From assembly GCA_039182435.1 (NCBI GenBank), contig JBCDCC010000007.1, positions 1 to 25,360 of the forward strand: DNA of 25,360 nucleotides. Direction: 5' to 3'. Shown here one piece after another: positions 15,758 through 24,599 of this stretch. Numbering within the stretch: position 1 is the first letter of the stretch; the number at the start of each line of letters is the position of its first letter. Both the position numbers and the translations under genes were made by a program. The notes beneath the pieces were generated by a model that did no database searches, was not told the origin of the DNA, and saw nothing but the letters and a program-made list of their open reading frames with translations. The stretch is from JBCCKC01 sp039182435 (GTDB lineage: Bacteria; Verrucomicrobiota; Verrucomicrobiia; Opitutales; Coraliomargaritaceae).

Positions 15758-16159
15758 TCAGAAGAAGCTCTTCCAGTTCAGGACGATGACGGAGATCCAA
15801 CAGATGAAGCAATTGAGGAGACTCAAGAGCACCGCGGCGCTGCCCATGTCTTTCGCGCGTTTCGCAAGAGGGCGATTACGCAGCGAGATATCATCGACTA
15901 CCGCCTCGATCCCAGAGTTAAGGAGCTCGACGATCAGGACCAGAAAGATGCTGGCTACCAGAATCAGGTGCTCGACCAGTGTGACCTGCATAAAGAAAGA
16001 GAGCGGGACGAGCACAGCCGCTAGAATCGCCTCCTGTCGGAACGCGGCTTCATGCTTCAGAGTAGAGGCAATACCGTCGAACGAATGGATGAGCGCCTTC
16101 AGCACTCGCTTAAAGCCAGTGTTCTTATGGATATTGGGATCGATCTTTTCTGTAGTCAT
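15758..16159 (-). CDS. dgkA: Diacylglycerol kinase (prokaryotic DgkA family)
   Basis: A small trimeric inner-membrane kinase with three transmembrane helices, making phosphatidic acid from diacylglycerol; homologues in Gram-positives phosphorylate undecaprenol. 133 residues, about ten more than E. coli DgkA because of an N-terminal extension. Seen: EAAFRQE (37-43), the active-site signature ELLNSGIEAVVD (78-89), and KDMGSAAV (103-110). Membrane helices lie at about 45-65, 66-88 and 108-128. It sits between tpiA (after a terminator, same strand) and the EPS flippase gene. Proximity to undecaprenyl-dependent genes makes an undecaprenol-kinase role conceivable, but nothing in the sequence decides between substrates. 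Confidence 0.92.
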   Translation of the reverse strand: MTTEKIDPNIHKNTGFKRVLKALIHSFDGIASTLKHEAAFRQEAILAAVLVPLSFFMQVTLVEHLILVASIFLVLIVELLNSGIEAVVDDISLRNRPLAKRAKDMGSAAVLLSLLNCFICWISVIVLNWKSFF

Positions 16160-16272
16160 GGGTGGGTATAAAGGACCGAGTTAGTGACAATTAGGTGTCA
16201 AAGTCGATGCCCGGTTTGTTACATATGCAGGTAGTAACGCACCGAATCTGACACGCCATAAGACTTAAAACT

Positions 16273-16302
16273 AAAAAAGCCCGGATGAATCACCATCCGG
16301 GC
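16273..16302 (-). terminator. Rho-independent terminator downstream of tpiA
   Basis: A perfect 9-bp GC-rich stem, GCCCGGATG / CATCCGGGC (16279-16287 with 16294-16302), with a 6-base loop. On the minus strand it is followed by six T residues (16278-16273), 32 bases past the tpiA stop. A shorter T run on the plus side could give weak activity in that direction. Confidence 0.93.
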
Positions 16303-16333
16303 CTTTTCGAAATTGAAGAGTCGCACTCGCTGA

Positions 16334-17113
16334 CTACTTCGAGAGCGTCAATGCCGCTTCCACGATACCAGCAAAATCATTTGCCTTCAGAGCCGCGCCG
16401 CCGATGAGGCCGCCGTCAATATTTGGCTGTTCGAGGAGCTCAGGCGCATTGCCCGGCTTCATGGAGCCACCGTAGAGGATGCGAACCTTTTCAGCGGCCT
16501 CTGTGCCGAAGAGCTCAGCGAGGAGGCAACGGATTTGTGCATGCACTGCTTCCGCCATCTCGGGAGTCGCTGTCTTGCCTGTGCCGATCGCCCAGACTGG
16601 CTCGTAGGCAACTACGAGTGCATCCGCACTGTCCGCGGTGACGCCCATGAGCGAACCTTCCAGCTGTGTCTTGATGACTTCTTCGAGGCGGCCAGCTTCA
16701 CGCTCTTCCAGTGTCTCACCGATACAAACGATTGGCTTCAAATTCGCCGCGAGTGCTGCAAGTGTCTTCTTGTTCACGATCGCATCGGTCTCACCGAAGT
16801 ATTCGCGACGTTCCGAGTGACCGAGGATGACGAAGTTGCAGAACAGGTGACGAAGCATCTCGGCAGAGATCTCACCAGTATAAGCACCGCTGGCTTCGAA
16901 GTGCATGTTCTGGGCACCGAGAGAGATGTTGGAGTCGTTTACGACTTTGGAAACGGACTCAAGCGTCGTGAATGTTGGGCAGACGCAGACAGAGACGTCG
17001 GTCTGAGTGCCGACCTGACTGACGACGTCTTCGGCTAACTCAGCGCCTTCGGCTGAGTTTAAGTTCATTTTCCAGTTACCTGCGATGAGGTATCTACGTG
17101 CTGATTTACTCAT
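16334..17113 (-). CDS. tpiA: Triosephosphate isomerase
   Basis: Interconverts dihydroxyacetone phosphate and glyceraldehyde 3-phosphate in the cytosol; homodimeric TIM barrel. 259 residues, full length. Catalytic residues are all present: N13 and K15 in AGNWKMN, H99 in ILGHSERR, and E171 in YEPVWAIGTG, whose tail is the flexible lid loop. The phosphate-binding segments YGGSMKPGN (214-222) and GGLIGGAAL (234-242) are intact. It is third in the gap-pgk-tpiA order on the minus strand, 42 bases after pgk with no terminator between, so it is probably co-transcribed with pgk. A strong terminator follows. Confidence 0.98.
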   Translation of the reverse strand: MSKSARRYLIAGNWKMNLNSAEGAELAEDVVSQVGTQTDVSVCVCPTFTTLESVSKVVNDSNISLGAQNMHFEASGAYTGEISAEMLRHLFCNFVILGHSERREYFGETDAIVNKKTLAALAANLKPIVCIGETLEEREAGRLEEVIKTQLEGSLMGVTADSADALVVAYEPVWAIGTGKTATPEMAEAVHAQIRCLLAELFGTEAAEKVRILYGGSMKPGNAPELLEQPNIDGGLIGGAALKANDFAGIVEAALTLSK

Positions 17114-17155
17114 AAATTGTGATTAGCTGAATGAAAGTTGCTGATGACTAATTGA

Positions 17156-18352
<1,197 letters not shown>

Positions 18353-18445
18353 GGTCTTTAAATTGAGAATCGAGAGTGAAAAATTAAGAATGTGATCTGG
18401 CTATTAAGCCATCTACTGCGCTCAAGCTCAGTGAAGCAATAAAAA

Positions 18446-18491
18446 GGCCGCCGCGATCAGTAAATCCGCGAGGGATACTGCCGCGGCGGCC
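18446..18491 (-). terminator. Rho-independent terminator downstream of gap
   Basis: A perfect 10-bp GC stem: GGCCGCCGCG at 18446-18455 pairs with CGCGGCGGCC at 18482-18491 around a 26-base loop. On the minus strand it is followed by five T residues (18445-18441). It begins 32 bases past the gap stop and lies before the pgk start, so the glycolytic genes are at least partly uncoupled. Confidence 0.88.
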
Positions 18492-18523
18492 AGAAAATCA
18501 GTCAGTTGTAACCGAGGTCCCTC

Positions 18524-19546
18524 CTAGAGGAACTTGGAAACCTTCTGCACAAGCTCGACGACACGGTTGGAGTAGCCCCACTCGTTGTCATACCAAGACA
18601 CAAGCTTGAAGAATGTGTCGGAGAGACCCATGCCGCTACCAGCGTCGAAGATCGAGCTGAGTTCATCGTGGATGAAATCGGAGGAGCACACTTCGTCTTC
18701 AGTGTAGCCGAGGATACCCTTGAGGGAACCTTCGGACGCTTCCTTCATCTTCGCGCAGATGTCTTCATAGGAAGTGCTCTTCTCTGTCTTTACAGTGAGG
18801 TCGACCACCGAAACAGTCGGTGTCGGCACGCGGAAAGCCATACCAGTGAGCTTACCTTGAACTTCAGGAATCACAAGCCCTACAGCCTTGGCTGCACCAG
18901 TTGTAGAAGGAATAATGTTAAGCGCTGCTGTTCGGCCACCCTTCATGTCTTTCGGAGAAGGACCGTCTACAGTCCTTTGTGTCGCGGTGTAAGAGTGAAC
19001 CGTCGTCATGAGACCTTCAGCGATACCGTAGTTCTCGAGAACGACCTTCGTGATCGGCGCGAGGCAGTTTGTGGTGCAGGATGCATTCGAAATGATAGCC
19101 TGCTCCGCAGAGAGCTCGTCGTCATTCACACCGATGACGACAGTCTTGACACCATCACCCTTACCAGGCGCAGAGATAATCACCTTCTTCGCCCCTGCTT
19201 CGAGGTGACCCTTAGCCTTTTCGTCTTGGACGAAGAGACCTGTGGACTCGATGACGATGTCCACGCCGAGCTCCTTCCAAGGAAGCGCCGCAGGGCCTTC
19301 GCGAACGGCAAGCGTCTTAATCGCACTGCCATTGACGACCAGCGAGTCGCCGTCGACTTCAACTGTTCCTTTGAAACGACCTTGAGTCGTGTCATATTTC
19401 AGGAGGTAGGCGAGATTTTCAGCTGGCACAAGGTCGTTAATCGCAACGACTTCGATTTCAGAGCCAAGAAGACCCTTTTCGACAAGAGAGCGAAAGACCA
19501 GGCGACCGATTCGACCAAATCCGTTAATTCCAATTTTAGTAGCCAT
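18524..19546 (-). CDS. gap: Glyceraldehyde-3-phosphate dehydrogenase, type I
   Basis: Oxidises glyceraldehyde 3-phosphate to 1,3-bisphosphoglycerate with NAD(P). 340 residues from the chosen ATG. The Rossmann fingerprint INGFGRIGR follows MATK directly, and AGGA lies seven bases upstream. The frame stays open 36 codons further, but that extension matches nothing in the family and was rejected. Catalytic C157 is in NASCTTNC and H184 in TVHSYTATQ. The end has SWYDNEWGYSNRV, conserved in all type I enzymes. It is first in the minus-strand order gap, pgk, tpiA. Residues IND near position 36-38 suggest the NAD-type cofactor pocket, though the preference is not certain. Confidence 0.98.
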   Translation of the reverse strand: MATKIGINGFGRIGRLVFRSLVEKGLLGSEIEVVAINDLVPAENLAYLLKYDTTQGRFKGTVEVDGDSLVVNGSAIKTLAVREGPAALPWKELGVDIVIESTGLFVQDEKAKGHLEAGAKKVIISAPGKGDGVKTVVIGVNDDELSAEQAIISNASCTTNCLAPITKVVLENYGIAEGLMTTVHSYTATQRTVDGPSPKDMKGGRTAALNIIPSTTGAAKAVGLVIPEVQGKLTGMAFRVPTPTVSVVDLTVKTEKSTSYEDICAKMKEASEGSLKGILGYTEDEVCSSDFIHDELSSIFDAGSGMGLSDTFFKLVSWYDNEWGYSNRVVELVQKVSKFL

Positions 19547-19924
19547 TTTATATCCTATTTTTTTTCGGGTTGAGTATGAAAAAATTAATGAATGCGCACT
19601 AGTAGAGCGGGGCCTGATCAAAGCAAGATAATGCGGTGATCTTCGTGGACACACGCATCTTGTTTAGTAAAACTTATACTATGATTGCAATGAATAAGTT
19701 TAGCTTTATCTATATTTCGCCAGTTAGTATAGCGGTAAGTTTAGCGCTACTTTGAATGAACTTGACAGAAAAGCCTGAGGCAACACCCCTAGCTCTGCGC
19801 ACCGGATGTCGGCTGAAACGCCATGAGTTCCTTTTCGCATGAACATGGCCGAGCCAGTAGAGTCACAGCACCTCTAGCATCCGATCAATCAGGACCTACC
19901 TAAACTAAAAGCTTTTATAATTCT
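19547..19924. other. Intergenic region between divergent gap and desaturase genes
   Basis: 378 bases with no convincing gene. It should hold the promoters of gap (minus) and of the desaturase (plus), but no pair of well-spaced consensus boxes was found. Structures seen: an 8-bp inverted repeat AAACTTAT / ATAAGTTT (19670-19677 and 19694-19701), and a hairpin with GCCAT-GTTC pairing to GAAC-ATGGC (19820-19830 with 19841-19849, two-base bulge, 10-base loop). A TATAAT at 19916-19921 is too near the ATG to be a normal -10 box. Confidence 0.5.
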
Positions 19925-21034
19925 ATGAAGATCAAACATTTTGACACGTTTCTCTTTGTTACGCTCTACCACCTTCTGCTGCTCGCGCTGCTTCCAGCCG
20001 CACTCTCCGTCTTTTCGTGGGGCGCTGTGGCCCTCTGCCTGATCACTTACGTGATCGGCGGGATCTCGATCACCGCGGGCTATCACCGACTCTACGCCCA
20101 CCGCGCCTACAACGCCAATCCTGTTTACGAGTGGATGATCCTGATCGGTTCCACCCTCGCCTTCGAAATGTCGGCGCTAATGTGGTCGCACGACCACCGC
20201 AACCACCACAACCACGTGGATACAGAGAAAGACCCTTATTCCATCAAGAAGGGCTTCTGGTATGCACACGTGCTCTGGCTCTTTGATTACGACCGCAGCT
20301 TCGACGAGTCCCTCGTTCCCGATCTGATGAAGAACCCGCGGGTTATGCTCCAGCACAAGTATTATTTGCCTCTCGTGATCGGAGTAAACGTGGCAATCTT
20401 CCTACTGGGCTGGGCGCTCCTCGGTAGTGCCCTCGCTTCCTTTTACATTGGCTTTCTCGCACGGATGGCGCTGATTCACCACTGCACTTGGTTCATCAAC
20501 TCCCTCTGCCACACCATCGGTTCCAAGACCTATGCCCGCGAACTGAGCGCGGTTGATAACGCGATCCTCGCCTTGCTCACATTTGGTGAAGGCTATCACA
20601 ACTACCACCACGCTTTTGCTGCCGACTACCGCAATGGTATCCGCTGGTTCCACTTTGATCCGACCAAATGGCTCATCTGGTGCGCCTCCAAGCTAGGGAT
20701 GACTCGCAGCCTCCGCACGATCAACACGATCACGGTCCAAAAATCACTCGTCCTCAAGGATAAGAAAATGATCATTGATCACCTCAGCGAAGAGGTCGAT
20801 GAGATCGCAACCGAGATCAAAGCCCGCCTCGAAGAGCTCTCCAGCTCCTTCGAAGAGAAGGCAACCGTGCTCATGAAAAAGCTTCGCGAGCTGAAACAAG
20901 CAACCGATGAGCAACGCCAAAGACTTGAGCAGGAGATCAAAGCGCTCCGCCTCGCGCTGAAAGAGAACTGGGATGAGTGGGTCCAACTGACTAAGACCGT
21001 CACCGCCCAATATCATCTCGGGCACTCGCACTAA
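19925..21034 (+). CDS. Acyl-CoA / acyl-lipid fatty-acid desaturase with C-terminal coiled coil
   Basis: An integral-membrane di-iron desaturase of the stearoyl-CoA delta-9 type, which puts a cis double bond into acyl chains. 369 residues. The three histidine boxes are complete: H54-RLYA-H59, H91-RN-H94-H95 (within SHDHRNHHNH) and H225-NY-H228-H229 in GEGYHNYHH; a fourth histidine pair lies at H185-H186. Hydrophobic stretches at about 10-50, 68-85 and 145-180 fit the usual topology. The core ends near residue 262. Residues about 280-350 are a highly charged heptad-like helix that predicts as a coiled coil, followed by a tail ending HLGHSH. This extension is not part of the standard enzyme. It is monocistronic, converging with the PEP-CTERM gene over nine bases. 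Exact regiospecificity is not known. Confidence 0.93.
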   Translation: MKIKHFDTFLFVTLYHLLLLALLPAALSVFSWGAVALCLITYVIGGISITAGYHRLYAHRAYNANPVYEWMILIGSTLAFEMSALMWSHDHRNHHNHVDTEKDPYSIKKGFWYAHVLWLFDYDRSFDESLVPDLMKNPRVMLQHKYYLPLVIGVNVAIFLLGWALLGSALASFYIGFLARMALIHHCTWFINSLCHTIGSKTYARELSAVDNAILALLTFGEGYHNYHHAFAADYRNGIRWFHFDPTKWLIWCASKLGMTRSLRTINTITVQKSLVLKDKKMIIDHLSEEVDEIATEIKARLEELSSSFEEKATVLMKKLRELKQATDEQRQRLEQEIKALRLALKENWDEWVQLTKTVTAQYHLGHSH

Positions 21035-21043
21035 AGACGGCGC

Positions 21044-21940
21044 TTAAAACCTCCGGCGGCGCGCAGCTGAGCAGAAGAGCGCGATCACAGCTAGGATAGA
21101 GCTGTAATGCTTCGGCTCTGGCAGAAGCAGATCCTCGACAGCTAGCGGCTCTGAACTAATGCGGACCTCATCGATGAAGCCGTTATCGGTAGCCGTTTTC
21201 GAAAAGTTGTAGCCATCCATCGAGAAGCCCACATCGAGCGTGCGCTGGCTCGCAAGGGTCTCAGAACCCCAGTAGAGTGTTGAGCCCGCTCCAGCCGAAG
21301 AAGAGCCGATCACCACTCCGTCGAGATAGAGCGCCCCGACACCCGTCGTTAAGTCATAACTGAAGGCGACATGCCTCCATTCAGCCACACCGTCACCCCT
21401 TGGAGCACTAAGGTCATCCAAGCCCGCAGTCGTCGAGATCTGATTGAGCTGCACATTCCCAAAAGCATCTTCTGTGTAGAATTGGACCTTCAAATTATTC
21501 GGGTCATAGATCCGAAATCCGTCAGCAATACTACTGCCCACATTCGTGCTCGTGCTTCGAGCAATCAATACCCCTTGTTGTTCCTCGCTGCGCACGAACA
21601 TCTCTGCAGTGAGTTGGTCTACGTCGAGAACGGAAGTGTAGGCTGCCGAAGCATCCACATCCGGATTTCCTGAAGTGCTTAAGCCATCCAAGCTCGCCGT
21701 ATTCGATGATCCTGTGCCGGGAACAAAAAGATTTGGTAGCGAGCCCGGATTGGCGGAGTCATCAATCTGCGCACTCGCGGCGATCAATGCGGGCAAACCA
21801 AAAACCTCATTCGGTGTCTCCAGGCCAAGCGCACTCGGATCGTTATCTACTTCAAAACGATAGTAGCTTAGCACGACCGCGTCAGCCGGTTGGAGTAACA
21901 GAATTGCCAGTAAAAATAAACTGCGCGAGGGGTGAAACAT
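21044..21940 (-). CDS. PEP-CTERM surface protein with LamG-like domain
   Basis: 298 residues. A signal peptide (about 1-21, cleaved near ADA) starts the protein. The body (about 22-270) looks like a LamG/concanavalin-like jelly-roll: it opens VVLSYYRFE, contains LTAEMFVRS and WRHVAFSYDLTTGVGALYLDG, and closes with GFIDEVRIS, an order typical of such domains. The C-terminus is a PEP-CTERM sorting signal: LPEP, a hydrophobic helix (about 280-292) and a terminal ARRRRF basic cluster. Such tails are recognised by exosortase/EpsH-type enzymes in EPS-producing Gram-negatives; no exosortase gene lies in this window. The mature protein is expected at the cell surface, perhaps binding polysaccharide. 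Ligand unknown. Confidence 0.85.
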   Translation of the reverse strand: MFHPSRSLFLLAILLLQPADAVVLSYYRFEVDNDPSALGLETPNEVFGLPALIAASAQIDDSANPGSLPNLFVPGTGSSNTASLDGLSTSGNPDVDASAAYTSVLDVDQLTAEMFVRSEEQQGVLIARSTSTNVGSSIADGFRIYDPNNLKVQFYTEDAFGNVQLNQISTTAGLDDLSAPRGDGVAEWRHVAFSYDLTTGVGALYLDGVVIGSSSAGAGSTLYWGSETLASQRTLDVGFSMDGYNFSKTATDNGFIDEVRISSEPLAVEDLLLPEPKHYSSILAVIALFCSAARRRRF

Positions 21941-22041
21941 CTACCTAAAAATCGGTAATTCACCCGAGGCAATCAATGAAATTAAGCCTATAAAGCGTTA
22001 GCATTCAGCTTAATATAAAATATTTACAAGGGCCAAATAAT

Positions 22042-24477
22042 TCATTCACGCCTCCATAGACCACAGGACCTTGGTGGCAAATGGACCTGCGCCGTATCCA
22101 CCGGGAAATGGGCAGTTTTGAGTCCATCGATATCAAAACGTTCATGGTCAGAAATTTGGAGAAAGTCATCAATTTGCAATGAGTCGTAAGGAACACTCGC
22201 GTAGTCCGTGTGAGGGTTCACACCAAAGAGCAGCTGCGGGGCAGCGACACTGAAGTCTGCGTTATAGAGCACGAGCACGGCACTATACCCCTCTGCAAAG
22301 AAGAACTGCATGTATTCTTTTCTAAAGCCCCCGTCGTAGCGTAGCGCCTTGCCCTGCTCTGAGAGCCGGAAATGGATCCAAGAGGCGAAGTAGCCATGGG
22401 TGCCGGAGTAGTAAAAGCGACGGTTGTAATCTAAGGCATTAAGATCGCCGCGCTGGTAAGTATTGGAGATGCCTTTCTTCGAGCGGAGAAAGTCCTGCCC
22501 GGCGGAAATCATGGGCACGCCGAGCGAGGCAAAGAGAACCGCCGCCATCAAGTGAGTGCGCCGCTGGTCAATCACCGTAGGATCCCAGCCGTTATGCTTC
22601 GGTCGCACCGTGATGCGGTCCAACCAGCAGTGATCGTCATGCGATTCGGTGTAATTGATGGTCTGCGCAACAAAGCGAGTATTCGAGGGGGAGCCTGATA
22701 AGAAATGCCGGATAATCTCCTGATTGCCGTGCCCACGCACATAGTCCGCGATGCACTCACGGAAGCCATCATTCCATGAGGCAAAGCCCGTTTCCTTCAA
22801 CTCATCCTGAATATGCCCGCGGAAACTCCACGGCTCCGCGATCAAGATGAGCGAGGGCTTCACCTTCTTCAGCTCTACTTCGATTTCCCGAAGCACATCG
22901 ATGCCGATCAGTTCTGCCAAGTCGAAGCGGAAGCCATCCACATCATAAGTCTCCACCAAGTGGGTCAGGCTATCGATGATCAAGCGCTTCGTCATCGGTG
23001 CGTCGCAGCGTAGGTCGTTGCCACAACCACTCCAGTTGACCAAGTCATTCGCGTCATCGAGGTGAAAGTAATAATACTTATCAATAAACAGCAGATGATT
23101 GGGCTCGCCGACATGATTGTAGACCACATCCAGAATCACCGCCATGCCCTCTGAGTGGCAATCGGCGACCAGCCCGCGAAACTCCTCGATTTGCGATGCC
23201 TTCTCTGAATCAAGCGCATAGCTGCTCTCCGGGGAGAAATAATTTACCGTCATGTAGCCCCAGTGGTAGTCCTCAGGCAGACGGTTATCGAACTCTTGGA
23301 TCGGCTGTAGTTCGATCGCATTGACCCCGATCTCCTTGAGGTAAGAGCGCTCCGCTTTGAGCCACTTGCGGAAGCCGCTGTAGCCCTTGCGTTCTTGGGC
23401 CGTGAGCTCGATCGGGGCATGCGCCGCGATGTCTCGCACATGCGCTTCCAAAATCACCAAGTCGTGCCAAGCTGGCGGGTGATACGGCTCCGACACCTTC
23501 GGCAAGCGCTCCGGAGCCAGCACGATACCGGGCCCACGGTGACCAAGGCAGGCCTTGGCATAAGGATCAAGAATCGAAAAAGCGCCATCAAAGTGGGTAG
23601 TCCCTTGCGTGCTCGTGCCCTCCACTCGGTAGCTATAGTAGGCACCGTCCAGATTCTGATCCAAGCTGCACTCCCAGATGGACGCATCCACACGGTCCAT
23701 CTCATGAACAACTAAATCCTTCGGATCAGGCGTCAGTCCCACCGCGACACGGACCGCATCCGCCCGCGGAGCGAATAATCGGAAGGTCGTCGTTGCCCCC
23801 TCAACGATGGCTCCGAGTGCTTTATCCGAGTAAGCCTTGGTCAGATACTGCGTGTGTGGGAGCTCGTGCACTTCGTCACCGGAGGCGTCACTCCAAATAA
23901 TGCACTCCTTACCCACAGGCTCGTAGCTATCAGGTAGCTCGAAGCGGAAGACATGTCGGCCAGTCAGCGCCGGGTTAAACTGAAAATTGGCGATACCGCT
24001 CCGCCCTGCGACCCGATTCGGCGCACTGTCAGGCACATCGAGCCAATCGCCACCCTCGGTCACAAATTTGAACTTCGACAGCCCTTCCTTCGGCAGACGC
24101 TCCAAAGGCAAGCGCAGCTCATAAGTCGTCTCTGCCGCATCGCTAGTCGGCTTGAGCTCCCAGCACGACGTGCCAATCGCCTCGCTCCATTCGTTAAAAT
24201 CACCCGCCAGATAGACCCGCAACTTTCGATCAAGCAGCTCTGGATAACGCGAGGAGCTGATACAAAAGACCCAATGTTTATTCTGCCGGTAGTAACGATA
24301 GTAGCGACCACAGCTCTGTGGACTCAGCCGAGTGATCGTCCCTGCGGATGCCTCATCCGGCGCGAGCCCAAGGGGCGGCATTTTGGTCTTAGAGACCCAA
24401 TCCGAAGACAAGCAGACGATGCCAGTAAGCCTCTTTTCCCAATAAGCCTGCGCGATGTGTTCGCCTTTTTTTACCAT
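22042..24477 (-). CDS. GH13 alpha-glucan debranching-type enzyme (pullulanase/isoamylase-like) with two CBM48-like domains
   Basis: 811 residues from the ATG at 24477. The frame runs 13 codons further to a TTG, which I rejected for lack of support. Numbering here starts at that TTG. A first CBM48/AMPK-like module lies at about 97-165 (LRVYLAGDFNEWSEA) and a second at about 240-320 (TFRLFAPRADAVRVAV, then ILDPYA). The GH13 barrel follows, with YHWGYMTVNYFSPESSYA (417-434), region I DVVYNH (463-468), region II GFRFDLA (nucleophile D532), region III LIAEPW (acid/base E561), and region IV NYTESHDD (621-628, stabiliser D627). The YxWGY element and CBM48 favour action on alpha-1,6 bonds of glycogen or pullulan, but region IV is closer to ESHDx than to the usual pullulanase form. 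No signal peptide is seen, so it is probably cytosolic glycogen metabolism. No glg gene is nearby. Confidence 0.87.
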   Translation of the reverse strand: MVKKGEHIAQAYWEKRLTGIVCLSSDWVSKTKMPPLGLAPDEASAGTITRLSPQSCGRYYRYYRQNKHWVFCISSSRYPELLDRKLRVYLAGDFNEWSEAIGTSCWELKPTSDAAETTYELRLPLERLPKEGLSKFKFVTEGGDWLDVPDSAPNRVAGRSGIANFQFNPALTGRHVFRFELPDSYEPVGKECIIWSDASGDEVHELPHTQYLTKAYSDKALGAIVEGATTTFRLFAPRADAVRVAVGLTPDPKDLVVHEMDRVDASIWECSLDQNLDGAYYSYRVEGTSTQGTTHFDGAFSILDPYAKACLGHRGPGIVLAPERLPKVSEPYHPPAWHDLVILEAHVRDIAAHAPIELTAQERKGYSGFRKWLKAERSYLKEIGVNAIELQPIQEFDNRLPEDYHWGYMTVNYFSPESSYALDSEKASQIEEFRGLVADCHSEGMAVILDVVYNHVGEPNHLLFIDKYYYFHLDDANDLVNWSGCGNDLRCDAPMTKRLIIDSLTHLVETYDVDGFRFDLAELIGIDVLREIEVELKKVKPSLILIAEPWSFRGHIQDELKETGFASWNDGFRECIADYVRGHGNQEIIRHFLSGSPSNTRFVAQTINYTESHDDHCWLDRITVRPKHNGWDPTVIDQRRTHLMAAVLFASLGVPMISAGQDFLRSKKGISNTYQRGDLNALDYNRRFYYSGTHGYFASWIHFRLSEQGKALRYDGGFRKEYMQFFFAEGYSAVLVLYNADFSVAAPQLLFGVNPHTDYASVPYDSLQIDDFLQISDHERFDIDGLKTAHFPVDTAQVHLPPRSCGLWRRE

Positions 24478-24599
24478 ATAAACTGCTGCTGTATAGATGT
24501 GCCCGATACGATGCAACGAGAGTCAGCAACTATTGTTCCCCATTGATTGAGGATAGAACACAGGTTGACGCGCCGAAAAGTGCACGCTTACGTCCCCCT

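Noticed and set aside
18668..19573. Long plus-strand open frame opposite gap (about 300 codons).
   Set aside because: Mirror of a highly conserved gene with biased codons; the translation resembles no family and has improbable composition. Similar antisense frames opposite pgk and tpiA were dismissed for the same reason.
19547..19654. 36-codon N-terminal extension of gap.
   Set aside because: The NAD-binding fingerprint starts right after the ATG at 19546, which has an AGGA site; the extension is unrelated to the family and covers the likely promoter.
19719..19790. tRNA-like D-arm sequence (GTTAGTATAGCGGTAAG).
   Set aside because: No matching acceptor stem, anticodon stem or GGTTCGAAT-type T-arm follows within tRNA distance.
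19762..19790. TTGACA as a -35 element.
   Set aside because: The bases 17 positions downstream (ACCCCT) are nothing like a -10 box.
19916..19921. TATAAT as the -10 box of the desaturase promoter.
   Set aside because: Only three bases separate it from the ATG and no -35 element is at the right distance; transcription would start within the gene.
24478..24516. TTG start giving 13 more residues on the GH13 enzyme.
   Set aside because: Rare start codon, no ribosome site, and no sign of conservation; the ATG at 24477 is simpler. Not certain.
24543..24599. TTG start for mnmA.
   Set aside because: The added 19 residues are polar and unlike MnmA, whose PP-loop normally lies about five residues from the start, as with the GTG at 24600.
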